A stretch of 31,158 nucleotides of DNA from assembly GCA_003523185.1 (NCBI GenBank), contig DPGN01000059.1:1-31158 (forward strand), read 5' to 3'. Each line of letters starts with the position of its first letter. The stretch's first letter is position 1. This document shows, one piece after another, positions 1 to 8,677 of this stretch. The stretch is from Halieaceae bacterium. GTDB lineage: Bacteria > Pseudomonadota > Gammaproteobacteria > Pseudomonadales > Halieaceae. The translations under genes were made by a program, and so were the position numbers. The notes below the pieces were generated by a model that did not search any database, was not told the DNA's origin, and worked only from the letters and a program-made list of their open reading frames with translations.

Positions 1-1619
1 AGTCCAACGGGCGAAAACAACAGGTAGAGAAAAACCACGCACGACAAGAGTGAGAAGGAGCAGGCTCGAGCAAAACGCCACGGCGTCATATCGACTGGCG
101 GTGGGCGAAGCGCTTCAACCTCGTTGGGCGCCTGCTCATTGCAAGTGTCTGATTTGGGCCGCCACCACCCCACAAAGAGTAGAAGGCCAATCTCGGCGCC
201 GAAAAGAATCGCGTAGAGGTGCAGAAAGTGCAGGTCAATCGATTCTTTAAACACGAACTGAAGCAGCCCGTAGGCAACGATATGAAATCCAATCGCGAGC
301 TTTACACCTAGCGCCGGCACATGCGTGGTGAGCATGCCTACGAGCACGACGGCGATGATGGGAATGTTATAGAAACCCGTAAAGATGCGAATGATCTGCC
401 AGAGACCCTCTGGTGCAAATTGGAGCAGAGGTGCAATGCCTAGCGAAACGACTGCTATACCTACGCTCGCTACTTTCGCAATGCGCACCAGTGTGGTGTC
501 AGCGAACGGCTTCTTTGCGAGGGGCTGAATGACGTCGAGCGTCAGCATGGTTGCCGCGCTGTTGATGAGCGAGTTGAACGAGCTGAACACAGCGCCGAGC
601 AATACCGCGAGGAAAAATCCCAGCGCCCAGACAGGCAGGGTGTCTTTTACTAACTGCGGATAGGCGAGATCAATCGAGCCGAGCTCCGGACCGTAGAGGT
701 GATAGGCAATGACCCCGGGGATCATCATGAAAAACGGAACCAGCACCTTGAAATAGCCGGACAGTAAGACGCCTTTTTGACCCTCGGAAAAGCTACTCGC
801 GGCGAGCGTACGCTGGATGACGTATTGGTTTGAGCACCAGTAAAAAAGGTTCGCGAAGATCATGCCCGTGAATAGCGTACCAAAGGGTGTGGGATCACTC
901 GCACCTCCAATGGCATTGAGCTTTTCGGGGTGTTGACTCACCACGATGTTGATGCCGGACACCAGGTCACCGCCTAAAAGTTTAAGGCCTAGAACCGGCA
1001 CCGTGACGCCCACGATAAGGAGGCCTATGCCGTTCAATGTATCCGAGACGGCGACGGCTTTTAACCCGCCCAAAATGGCATACAGCGCGCCAACGGCACC
1101 AATAAGAAATACGGTGACTACCAGTGAGGCGCTGTAGTTCAAGCCCACGAGCTCGGGTACATCAAAGAGCTTTAGAACAGCGACGGAGCCTGAGTACAGC
1201 ACGCTGGGAATGGTCACCAATCCGTAGCCCAGCAGGAACAGGATGACGCTGAGTCTTCTGACGTCATCATCGTATCGGTCTGCTAGGAACTGAGGCAATG
1301 TTGTAAAGCCGCCGCGCAGGTAACGTGGCAAGAAGAAAAAGGCCATGGCCACGGTAGCAACGGCCGCTGTCACTTCCCAGGCCATTGAGCTCATGTTGTA
1401 GCCATAGGCTGAGCCATTGAGGCCGATGAGTTGCTCAGCGGATAGGTTAGTCAGTAGCAGCGAGCCTGCAATGAAGGGCGCACTTAGGCCTCGTCCGGCA
1501 AGAAAGTAGCCCTCGGAGTCGGATGTCGAGCTTCGGGACTTTTGATATGAGATCCAGCCAACAATGCCCATGAAAAGGACACAGGTCAGAGCCACATTGA
1601 TTAACTCAGTCGCGCTCAC
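1..1619 (-). CDS. Sodium/solute symporter, vSGLT-like (SSS/SLC5 family), C-terminus cut by window edge
   Basis: Translating the minus strand from a GTG at 1619 gives about 539 codons with no stop down to base 1, so the 3' end lies outside the window. The start is supported by AAAAGGA at 1626-1632 (minus strand), 6 nt before the GTG. The protein is a multi-helix membrane protein of the sodium/solute symporter family, which couples sodium entry to uptake of a solute across the inner membrane. Family landmarks are YFLAGRGLS (residues 38-46), LTNLSAEQLIGLNG (56-69) and ILGGLKAVAVSD (182-193). The stretch around 256-291 closely resembles the Vibrio galactose transporter vSGLT as I remember it. Residues matching its galactose contacts Q69, E88, N260 and K294 appear as Q63, E82, N257 and K291. 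The neighbouring GH36 enzyme fits galactose or a galactoside as substrate, which is an inference. It is divergent from a paralogue starting at 1747. Confidence 0.93.
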   Translation of the reverse strand, partial: MSATELINVALTCVLFMGIVGWISYQKSRSSTSDSEGYFLAGRGLSAPFIAGSLLLTNLSAEQLIGLNGSAYGYNMSSMAWEVTAAVATVAMAFFFLPRYLRGGFTTLPQFLADRYDDDVRRLSVILFLLGYGLVTIPSVLYSGSVAVLKLFDVPELVGLNYSASLVVTVFLIGAVGALYAILGGLKAVAVSDTLNGIGLLIVGVTVPVLGLKLLGGDLVSGINIVVSQHPEKLNAIGGASDPTPFGTLFTGMIFANLFYWCSNQYVIQRTLAASSFSEGQKGVLLSGYFKVLVPFFMMIPGVIAYHLYGPELGSIDLAYPQLVKDTLPVWALGFFLAVLLGAVFSSFNSLINSAATMLTLDVIQPLAKKPFADTTLVRIAKVASVGIAVVSLGIAPLLQFAPEGLWQIIRIFTGFYNIPIIAVVLVGMLTTHVPALGVKLAIGFHIVAYGLLQFVFKESIDLHFLHLYAILFGAEIGLLLFVGWWRPKSDTCNEQAPNEVEALRPPPVDMTPWRFARACSFSLLSCVVFLYLLFSPVG

Positions 1620-1746
1620 GGGGCGTCCTTTTGTAGAGTGCCCTGAGGATAAGTACTCACCGAGTCGCCTTCAATAGGCGTGGGCGTTTTGGAGTGTTAC
1701 TCTCGACTACCACGACGTTTTTCTTCCTTTCCCAGCGATCATTATC
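1620..1746. promoter_or_regulatory. Divergent intergenic region between two symporter genes
   Basis: This 127-bp spacer must carry the promoters of both divergent symporter genes. I see the minus-strand ribosome binding site at 1626-1632 and a short inverted repeat GAGTGTTACTC near 1692-1702. I see no convincing -35/-10 pair and no copy of the AAACGTTT core found before the alpha-galactosidase. Confidence 0.4.
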
Positions 1747-3189
1747 ATGCCCGTCGAAACACTCCAGCTATCCGTTTTTGTATTGATCACTGCCACCATT
1801 GGCTGGTTGACCTACCGCAAAGTAAGCGCAGACCTGGCCGCGCAAGGTGGGTTGGGCACCGCGCGAGAAGAGGTGTTTCTTGCCGGTAAAGGTCTCAGCT
1901 GGGTCGTCGTTGCGGGCTCTATAACTCTGACCAATCTTAGTACTGATCAGCTGGTGGGCATGAACGGCAATCAGATGGTGCTACTCGCTTGGTGGGAATT
2001 GGCGGCCGTGGTAGGGCTAGTCATTTTGGCCAAAATTATCCTGCCCGTTTACTACCGTTACGACTGCACGACCACGACCGAGCTTCTTGAAAAGCGCTAC
2101 GACGATCGCCGAATTCGCGCCTTGATTGGCTTGTTATTCTTGCTGGGCAATCTGTTCATTTTTATCCCCGCAATGCTTTACGGCGGCTCTCTGTTCATTC
2201 AAACCATGTTTAACGTCGATATCCCGCTGTTGTGGATTGCCATTGCCTTTGCTCTCGTGGGGTCTGCGTATGCTGTGCTCGGCGGGCTGCGCGCCGTCGC
2301 TGTTTCTGATGCCTACAGCGGTGTGTTGCTCTTAACACTGGGCGTCGTTGTTGTGCTGCTGTCCCTATCGGCTATCGACTTTGATTTCTCAGGCATCCCT
2401 GCTGAGCGTCTGACTTTAGTAGGCGATAACAACTCCCCGATTCCTTGGCATACCTTGCTGACCGGCATGGTCTTCATTCAGATTTTTTATTGGGGAACCA
2501 ATCAGACCATCACACAGCGAGCAATGGCCTCACCGACGGTAGAAGAGGGGCAAAAGGGTGTGCTCGCAGCTGCGGCCATTCGTCTCGTCGTCATTCCGCC
2601 GCTGGTGGTTATACCTGGGCTCGTCTCCTACAAGCTGTATGGTGACATCGGTGATGCTGCATTCGGGACGATCGTCGGTGACGTGTTGCCTCTGTGGCTT
2701 TCGGGGGCCTTCGCGGCTGCGATCGCAGCGGCTGTATTGACTAGCGTGAACAGTGTGCTGAATTCATCGACGACACTGTGGGTGTGCGATATCCACGAGC
2801 CCTTCATCAATGCATCAGCTGATCTCAAACGCCTGAATCTAGTTATTACGCTCGTGTTTGTCGTTATTGGGCTCGCGATGGTTCCCGTCTACGCCACGGC
2901 GGACAGCATTATTAATCTGGTGCAAGAGCTTTATGGACTGCTGAGCATGCCTATACTTTCGGCCTTTATTGTTGGCCTACTGTTCAGAGATGTTGCGGCG
3001 GGTGCCGCTATCATTGCGGTGGTACTTGGGGTTTTACTCTACGGGTTCTTCTCATTCGTTTGGGCGCCACTTCACTACATCCACATGATGTTTTTCACCG
3101 TCATCTTCTGTGTGCTCTCGGCACTCACAGTGAGTCGACTCATTTTCGGAACACGGCCGGCGTTCGACCCGGTTATTCGCTTTAACTAG
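1747..3189 (+). CDS. Sodium/solute symporter (SSS/SLC5 family), second paralogue
   Basis: A 480-residue inner-membrane protein, mostly hydrophobic helices, of the sodium/solute symporter family. It shares with its divergent neighbour FLAGKGLS (44-51), LTNLSTDQLVGMNG (61-74) and VLGGLRAVAVSD (177-188). Unlike the neighbour it departs from the vSGLT sugar site as I recall it: Q68 and E84 are kept, but the N260 position is Q246 and the K294 position is R280. It may therefore take a different solute. At 480 residues it is shorter at the C-terminus than vSGLT (about 540). No clear Shine-Dalgarno precedes the ATG, and the upstream stretch is pyrimidine-rich. The first helix begins within about 10 residues of this start, so a later start would cut into it. 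It ends 28 bp from the convergent alpha-galactosidase gene. Substrate unknown; sugar or sugar acid is the likely class. Confidence 0.92.
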   Translation: MPVETLQLSVFVLITATIGWLTYRKVSADLAAQGGLGTAREEVFLAGKGLSWVVVAGSITLTNLSTDQLVGMNGNQMVLLAWWELAAVVGLVILAKIILPVYYRYDCTTTTELLEKRYDDRRIRALIGLLFLLGNLFIFIPAMLYGGSLFIQTMFNVDIPLLWIAIAFALVGSAYAVLGGLRAVAVSDAYSGVLLLTLGVVVVLLSLSAIDFDFSGIPAERLTLVGDNNSPIPWHTLLTGMVFIQIFYWGTNQTITQRAMASPTVEEGQKGVLAAAAIRLVVIPPLVVIPGLVSYKLYGDIGDAAFGTIVGDVLPLWLSGAFAAAIAAAVLTSVNSVLNSSTTLWVCDIHEPFINASADLKRLNLVITLVFVVIGLAMVPVYATADSIINLVQELYGLLSMPILSAFIVGLLFRDVAAGAAIIAVVLGVLLYGFFSFVWAPLHYIHMMFFTVIFCVLSALTVSRLIFGTRPAFDPVIRFN

Positions 3190-3217
3190 CTGAGATTCCT
3201 CGCGGCTTAAGTCGCAA

Positions 3218-5344
3218 TTAGACTGCCTTGAGGTGGTAAATCAGCAACGACTCGGGCTGAAGAATGGGGAGCGATAAGCCAACAGACATTAGCCAGTCGC
3301 CGCTCCAATGCGTGTCGGTCAGTGCATCTTTGTGGTTTTTTTGTTTGGGACGCAAATCGCCTGGCCAAACCAGCTTCAATTCGTAGTGTCGCCTGGGGTC
3401 CAGCCCGATAAATCGGTATCGGCTGGGGAACGGCGTTGATGGCGTTTCTAAAATTGCAAGCGCAGCTAGTGCTTCTGAATGATCGGGTGTGAGGACCATC
3501 CACGCCTGCTCCCCTGCAGGTCGATCTACAACCTGATAGCTTCCCCCGTGAATAAGCCCGCGGTGATGTTTGTGAAGCGCAATGGCTTCGGACAGTACCT
3601 GGCGATCGGCGTCAGATAACTGCCGAACGTCGGCTTCCACTCCCATGTGGCCCCAAAATGCGACGCCCGCTCTGAACGCCATGCTGTGTTGGCGACCTGT
3701 GATATGGCAGGGGCTGGGTCCAACATGCGAGCCCATGAGCTCAGGCGGGAAGAGATTCTGAAAGCCTCGCTGGACCCGAAGTCTGTCGAGGGCATCGTTC
3801 GTATCCGAGGGCCACACCCGTGAGGTGTACTCGAGTATGCCAAGATCGGCGCGACCACCGCCCGATGCGCAAGTTTCGATGCTGACTTCCGGAAAGGCTT
3901 TTTTGACTCGGTGTAGAAGTTGGTAGAGCGCGCGCGTTTGCCGGTGCGGCGCGTGTCGGCCCTCCGCATTTCCGGCTTGATGTATGTCCCGGTTCATATC
4001 CCACTTGATATAGGCAATGGAGTGCGCTGAGAGGAGCGAGCTGATCGTATCAAAAAGATGCGAGACAACGGCGGGCTGCGAGAGGTCGAGAACTAGCTGC
4101 TGTCGCGCTTCATTGAGCGGTACTCCCTGATGTTGCAGCGCCCAGTCCGGGTGAGCCTCGTAGAGCTTGCTTTTTTGACTGACCATTTCAGGTTCGATCC
4201 ACAGACCAAACTCCATACCCTTCTCGTGACAAGCCTCAATGATGGGTGTCAGTCCGTTTGGAAATTTTTTCGGATCCACGACCCAGTCACCGAGCGCACG
4301 ACGATCATCGGTGCGGCCTAGGAACCAACCGTCATCGAGCACGAAACGTTCAATGCCCAGCGATGCTGCCTGATCCACCAGTGCCAGGACCGAAGGCTCA
4401 TCGACAGCGAAATAGAGCGCCTCCCAGGTATTCAACTGCACGGGTCGTCTCGTGCTGGCAGGGTGTTGCTTGGTAATAAATTCGCTTCGGATCATTTGAT
4501 GCCACTGACGCGTCAGCCCGTTTTGTCCCTGACTGCTATGACAGAGGTAAAGATGAGGACTCCGATACTCCCCGCCAGGCCCGAGCTCCAGCTCCCCGGG
4601 TCGTAACAGCTCTCCGGCCTGAAGCATTTGCCGTCCATCCGCCAGCGACTCTATCCGCATCTGATGATTACCACTCCACCCTAGATGGACTCCCAGCACA
4701 TCGCCATGTGTTGCGCTCGTCGTTTTCTCGGAGAGTGTGAGGGTTGGATTCATGTGATGCGATGAACGCCCCGTCCAGTTTTCTCGCACATAAGCTGAGC
4801 GGGTAATGGCGTGGCGCTGGTTCTGGAACTCATACGCCCATCTGCCAGTGACTTCCTCTACCTCGGTTAGGTGATCGGGCAGCGGTAGTGTCGCCGCGCA
4901 GTTATCGATAAACAGCTTCGCCTGATCACTGAGGTTGCGGACGCTTACCGATAGGCGCAGAACCGAGTGAGTGGGGTCCAGCTTGAGCTGATAAATCAGG
5001 TCCATATCTGAGACTGTGCATCGGCTGGTGAGCGCTAGATTGAACTGAGATACGTTGGCCTCAGCCAACTTGGGCGAAAGACTCCACTGTGTTGCGCTTC
5101 GATGTGCCTCGAGTCCCAGGTGACCTAAAAAGCCCTCGCCTATGGTCGGGGTCAGACTGATTGCAGGTTCGATCGGCAAAGAAGCCGGCGCCTCATGTCG
5201 ATCGAGCTGGTTGAGCATCGATGCTTTGACTGTCACGAGGCGATCGCCAAAGTAGCTGAGCGTGGGTTGGTTGTGGCGACAGTCGACAACGACGGATGTG
5301 GCGTCGTTGTGTAGATGGTAAAAGTCGCGGATGTTATGGCTCAC
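3218..5344 (-). CDS. Alpha-galactosidase, glycoside hydrolase family 36
   Basis: A 708-residue enzyme, the usual length for bacterial GH36 alpha-galactosidases such as RafA. It hydrolyses terminal alpha-galactosyl bonds in melibiose, raffinose or similar galactosides with retention. The N-terminal beta-sandwich domain (about 1-300) is followed by a TIM barrel with VLDDGW (335-340) and GLWIEPEMVS (380-389). YIKWDMNRD (445-453) holds the nucleophile D449, ETCASGGGRAD is at 490-500, and WPSDTNDALDR (511-521) has D514 as the expected acid/base. There is no signal peptide, so it acts in the cytoplasm and depends on an inner-membrane importer; the two nearby symporters are obvious candidates. The start is the GTG at 5344, with only a weak GAG-containing ribosome binding site upstream. 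A LacI-type palindrome (5351-5364) sits 6 bp upstream of that start, which suggests repression released by sugar. No repressor gene is in view. Confidence 0.95.
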   Translation of the reverse strand: MSHNIRDFYHLHNDATSVVVDCRHNQPTLSYFGDRLVTVKASMLNQLDRHEAPASLPIEPAISLTPTIGEGFLGHLGLEAHRSATQWSLSPKLAEANVSQFNLALTSRCTVSDMDLIYQLKLDPTHSVLRLSVSVRNLSDQAKLFIDNCAATLPLPDHLTEVEEVTGRWAYEFQNQRHAITRSAYVRENWTGRSSHHMNPTLTLSEKTTSATHGDVLGVHLGWSGNHQMRIESLADGRQMLQAGELLRPGELELGPGGEYRSPHLYLCHSSQGQNGLTRQWHQMIRSEFITKQHPASTRRPVQLNTWEALYFAVDEPSVLALVDQAASLGIERFVLDDGWFLGRTDDRRALGDWVVDPKKFPNGLTPIIEACHEKGMEFGLWIEPEMVSQKSKLYEAHPDWALQHQGVPLNEARQQLVLDLSQPAVVSHLFDTISSLLSAHSIAYIKWDMNRDIHQAGNAEGRHAPHRQTRALYQLLHRVKKAFPEVSIETCASGGGRADLGILEYTSRVWPSDTNDALDRLRVQRGFQNLFPPELMGSHVGPSPCHITGRQHSMAFRAGVAFWGHMGVEADVRQLSDADRQVLSEAIALHKHHRGLIHGGSYQVVDRPAGEQAWMVLTPDHSEALAALAILETPSTPFPSRYRFIGLDPRRHYELKLVWPGDLRPKQKNHKDALTDTHWSGDWLMSVGLSLPILQPESLLIYHLKAV

Positions 5345-5350
5345 GTGTAT

Positions 5351-5364
5351 CTCAAACGTTTCAG
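5351..5364. promoter_or_regulatory. Candidate LacI/GalR-type operator before the alpha-galactosidase
   Basis: CTCAAACGTTTCAG is a 14-bp near-perfect palindrome with one mismatched pair, centred on AAACGTTT. A central CG flanked by AAA/TTT is the common shape of LacI/GalR-family operators. It lies 6-20 bp upstream of the GTG start at 5344, a position where a bound repressor would block transcription or early elongation. The regulator itself is not in the window. Confidence 0.45.
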
Positions 5365-5581
5365 TTGTGTTGTTGGTTGCTTGGGTTTGACTACAGGGTA
5401 CATTGGCTGAATTGGAGTTACACCCAGGTAGATCCGTTACAGACTGTCGTCTGCTCCGACTGAGGTGCTAAGTGTCACTGCTCCTGATCAGCGAAAGCAT
5501 TGATGCCTACTATATGATTAGGGAGATGCCAATAACAAAGACGAGGCTATGCGAAGTCTTGCTACCTGAGGTCTACTGAAA

Positions 5582-6532
5582 ATGTCGAAGCGAAGTTATC
5601 GATGTAAGTTCATATTTCAGCGCATGGGTTTAGTGCTTGTGTGTTTTTTACTCCCGTTTGGTGCTGTGGGTGAGGTGCTGGATTCTGAGACCACACAGAT
5701 CGTCATGCTGGGCACGGGAACGCCCAATCCGTTCCCAGACCGGTCTGGGCCCTCTGTTGCTATCGTTGTGAATGATGAGCCCTACTTGATCGATTTTGGT
5801 CCCGGCGTGGTGCGACAAGCCTCCGCCATGTCACCCGAGTACGGTGGGTCTATCGAAGGCTTGGCTGTCGAGAAAATAAAACACGCCTTTCTCACTCACC
5901 TTCACTCGGACCATACCGTGGGCCTGCCCGACCTCATCCTGACAGCTTGGACAGTGGGTCGTGACGAGCCTCTGAAACTGTTTGGTCCTGAGGGCACCAA
6001 GCACATGGCAGATACGGTGCTGGAGGCCTATGAGGAAGATATTCGCTATCGGCTCTACAGTGAGCAGCCGGCGAATAACGAGGGGTGGCGTGTTGAGACC
6101 CACGAGATCAGAGAAACGGGCCTTGTTTTTGAAGATGACAATGTGAGGGTGGAGGCGTTCCGCGTACCACACGGTAGTTGGCCGGAGGCATGGGGTTATC
6201 GATTAACAACACCTGACACGGTCATTGTGATTTCTGGTGACACCGCGCCCTCCGATCTGTTGAAGCAGTATTCACAAGGTGCCGATGTGCTCATTCATGA
6301 GGTATACAGTGAAGAGGGCTTTGCGAAAAAAGAGCCTCAATGGCAGAAATATCATGCGAAGAATCACACCTCGACCACGGAGCTGGGGCGTTTAGCGGCC
6401 GAGGTTAAGCCCAAGTTGCTTATCTTGTATCACCAGCTGCTATGGGGATCGACGCACGAGACCCTGATCGATGAGGTAAAAAGCGAATTCAGCGGAACCG
6501 TGGTTTCAGCGCGTGACCTCGATATTTTCTAA
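5582..6532 (+). CDS. Exported metallo-beta-lactamase-fold hydrolase (RNase Z / AtsA-like)
   Basis: A 316-residue protein with an N-terminal hydrophobic segment (about 14-30), best read as a signal peptide, so it should act in the periplasm or beyond. LGTGTPNP (43-50) and the metal-binding HLHSDH (106-111) mark the metallo-beta-lactamase superfamily. Further likely ligands or active-site residues are H197 (VPHG), D220 (SGDTAP), H262 (KNHTST) and H284 (LYHQ). This arrangement is that of the RNase Z/arylsulfatase-AtsA branch. Export argues against tRNA processing and for hydrolysis of a small ester or sulfate. Substrate unknown. The ATG at 5582 has a weak GAGG 10 nt upstream; an in-frame ATG at 5624 would shorten the charged N-terminal region. 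It is divergent from the alpha-galactosidase, so probably not part of that regulon. Confidence 0.88.
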   Translation: MSKRSYRCKFIFQRMGLVLVCFLLPFGAVGEVLDSETTQIVMLGTGTPNPFPDRSGPSVAIVVNDEPYLIDFGPGVVRQASAMSPEYGGSIEGLAVEKIKHAFLTHLHSDHTVGLPDLILTAWTVGRDEPLKLFGPEGTKHMADTVLEAYEEDIRYRLYSEQPANNEGWRVETHEIRETGLVFEDDNVRVEAFRVPHGSWPEAWGYRLTTPDTVIVISGDTAPSDLLKQYSQGADVLIHEVYSEEGFAKKEPQWQKYHAKNHTSTTELGRLAAEVKPKLLILYHQLLWGSTHETLIDEVKSEFSGTVVSARDLDIF

Positions 6533-6668
6533 GAACAGCTCACGACTGTGTAATGAGCTGATCACAGCCGCCATTCAGCCGCCGTTAGTGCAGCCGCTAT
6601 TGAATTGTCGAGGGCTACCATCGATAGTCCAAGACAAATAACCCGATGACGCCAAGGGGGACCATGGC

Positions 6669-8597
6669 ATGACACGTTTTTATCATTTAGGTGTGGCCTC
6701 ATTGCTCGCCGTATCGCTGATTGGATGCTCTACAGACGATGCACCTGAGCAGGGAGCGGCTGCGACAGCCGAGGATTCGCATGAAACCTACACGGCCGCG
6801 CAATTTTTCCAGACCACCAGCTATCGCATAGGCGGTGCGGGACCGTATGCGTTTTCAGCCACGAATGGCGACCTGTTGGTGAGCTCCGATGAGACCGGTG
6901 TCTATAACGCCTACCGATTGGATGTCACTTCAGGGCAGATGACGGCGCTCACCCAGTCTGACGATCGTGGTGTGTATGCGGACTCGTGGTTTCCCGAGGA
7001 TGATCGCTTTATTTACCAGCAGGACGGTAATGGTGATGAGTTGACCCACGTGTTCGTTATGACGCCTGAAGGTGAGGTGACTGACCTGACACCGGGCGAA
7101 GGCCATAAAGCAGGCTTTGCCGGCTGGTCCTCGGATGGGAAGAGCTTTTATGTCTTCAGCAATGAGCGTGACGGTGCTGCTTTTGATATGTACCGCTATA
7201 GCGCCGCTGACTACTCACGCGAGGTCCTCTACGAGAACAGCGAAGGGCTCGATTTGGGCTCGATCAGTTCGGACGGCCGATGGGTGGTGTATGCCCGAAA
7301 TAACAGCAATGCCGACAGTGACCTTTTCCTGATCGATGTAACGGCCGATGAGCTGGAGCTGGTCAACATCACGCCACACGAGGGTGACATCGAGTACTCG
7401 GCGATGGGTTTCACGCCGGATAACAGTCAGCTGATTTACTCCACCAACGAGTTCGGTGAATTCAGCCAGGCCTGGACACTGTCCTTGGAGACGGGTGAGC
7501 GCGAGGTGCTCGTCGCCGACGACTGGGACGTGATGTACGTCGGCTACTCACCAAGCGGACGGTACCGTGTCAGTGGCGTAAACAACGATGCGAGTACGGA
7601 CGTTACCTTGACCGATTTATCGACGGGCGACGCCGTTGTGCTGAAAAATGTCCCCGATGGCGATCTTGCCCAAGTCCGATTTAACCGCGACGAAACGGCG
7701 ATTGCCTTCGGTTTGAACCGCGACACTGCGCCTTATGATCTGTACCACATGCCTTTGGGTGGCGATGCAGTGCAACTGACGCAGGCGTTGAATCCGGCGA
7801 TAAATAGCGACTTCATGGTCGAGGGGGAGGTTGTTCGATTCGCCAGCTACGACGGACTGCAAGTTCCAGGTATTTTGTACAAGCCCCGCGAGGCTTCGGC
7901 AGAGAATCCGGCGCCCGCCATGGTGTGGGTCCACGGCGGCCCCGGTGGTCAGAGCCGAAAGGGCTACTCCGCTACTATTCAGCACTTGGTGAACCATGGC
8001 TATGCGGTCTATCAGATCAACAACCGTGGCTCTAGCGGTTATGGAAAAACCTTCTATCACCTCGATGATTTAAAGCACGGGGAGGCAGACCTGGGAGATG
8101 TGGTCGCATCTCGAGCTTTCTTGGCGTCTTACGATTGGATTGATGGTGAGCGCGTAGGCATCATCGGCGGATCTTACGGTGGCTATATGGTGGCTGCCGC
8201 ATTGGCGTTTGAGCCAGAAGCGTTCGAGGTGGGTGTGAACATTTTTGGTGTGACTAACTGGCTGAGAACGCTGGAGTCTATTCCACCGTGGTGGGGCGCC
8301 TTTAGAACCTCGCTCTACGCCGAGCTGGGCGACCCCGCAACCGACACAGATCGGTTGACGGCGATTTCACCGCTATTCCACGCGGAGAATATTGTGAAAC
8401 CACTGTTAGTTGTGCAGGGAGCGAACGACCCGAGGGTACTGCAGGTCGAGAGTGACGAGCTGGTCGATGAGGTTCGCGCTAATAATGTTCCGGTCGAATA
8501 CGTGCTGTTCGAGGATGAGGGGCACGGTTTCAGAAAGCGAGTGAACCGAATTACGGCATCAGAGGCCTACCTTCAATTCTTGAATACGCACCTATAG
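6669..8597 (+). CDS. Lipoprotein S9 family peptidase (prolyl oligopeptidase / DPP-type)
   Basis: A 642-residue serine peptidase. The N-terminus is a lipoprotein signal with the lipobox ending at C20 (SLIGC), so the enzyme is probably anchored to a membrane facing the periplasm. Residues about 55-390 form a beta-propeller of WD40/TolB-like strands, recurring as SSDG, SPSG and FTPDNS turns. This gates access to the C-terminal alpha/beta-hydrolase domain. The catalytic triad is S502 (GGSYGGYM), D587 (ANDPRV) and H619 (EGHGF); the oxyanion region is VHGGPGG (421-427). The family cuts short peptides, often after proline or acyl-amino groups, so a role in peptide scavenging is likely. The ATG at 6669 is preceded by AAGGGGG (6652-6658). 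An out-of-frame ATG at 6663 is followed at once by a stop. A strong terminator follows the gene. Confidence 0.95.
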   Translation: MTRFYHLGVASLLAVSLIGCSTDDAPEQGAAATAEDSHETYTAAQFFQTTSYRIGGAGPYAFSATNGDLLVSSDETGVYNAYRLDVTSGQMTALTQSDDRGVYADSWFPEDDRFIYQQDGNGDELTHVFVMTPEGEVTDLTPGEGHKAGFAGWSSDGKSFYVFSNERDGAAFDMYRYSAADYSREVLYENSEGLDLGSISSDGRWVVYARNNSNADSDLFLIDVTADELELVNITPHEGDIEYSAMGFTPDNSQLIYSTNEFGEFSQAWTLSLETGEREVLVADDWDVMYVGYSPSGRYRVSGVNNDASTDVTLTDLSTGDAVVLKNVPDGDLAQVRFNRDETAIAFGLNRDTAPYDLYHMPLGGDAVQLTQALNPAINSDFMVEGEVVRFASYDGLQVPGILYKPREASAENPAPAMVWVHGGPGGQSRKGYSATIQHLVNHGYAVYQINNRGSSGYGKTFYHLDDLKHGEADLGDVVASRAFLASYDWIDGERVGIIGGSYGGYMVAAALAFEPEAFEVGVNIFGVTNWLRTLESIPPWWGAFRTSLYAELGDPATDTDRLTAISPLFHAENIVKPLLVVQGANDPRVLQVESDELVDEVRANNVPVEYVLFEDEGHGFRKRVNRITASEAYLQFLNTHL

Positions 8598-8624
8598 CCT
8601 ATGTTCTTATCTGATGACTCGAAG

Positions 8625-8647
8625 AGGGCCCTTGCGGCCCTTTTTTT
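8625..8647 (+). terminator. Rho-independent terminator after the S9 peptidase
   Basis: The stem AGGGCC (8625-8630) and GGCCCT (8636-8641) encloses the loop CTTGC and is followed directly by a T run (8641-8647). It lies 28 bp after the peptidase stop codon. Confidence 0.92.
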
Positions 8648-8677
8648 GTGCACCAACAGAAGACGCGTCGAGAAAAA

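Noticed and set aside
3202..3215. GCGGC-TTAA-GTCGC hairpin between the convergent symporter and alpha-galactosidase genes as a terminator
   Set aside because: Only five pairs including one G-U, with no T run on either strand; too weak to call.
3526..4004. Open frames of 147 and 87 codons in other minus-strand frames inside the alpha-galactosidase
   Set aside because: They overlap the catalytic GH36 domain, which is intact; the alternative translations are low-complexity and Arg/Ser-rich.
6536..6560. CAGCTCA/TGAGCTG inverted repeat just after the metallo-hydrolase stop as a terminator
   Set aside because: Seven pairs with an 11-nt loop and no T run; at most a transcript-end stabiliser.
6565..6597. 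Three copies of CAGCCGC with spacings of 11 and 15 bp
   Set aside because: The copies are only 7 bp and irregularly spaced, with no flanking features of a CRISPR array, iteron or regulatory cluster.
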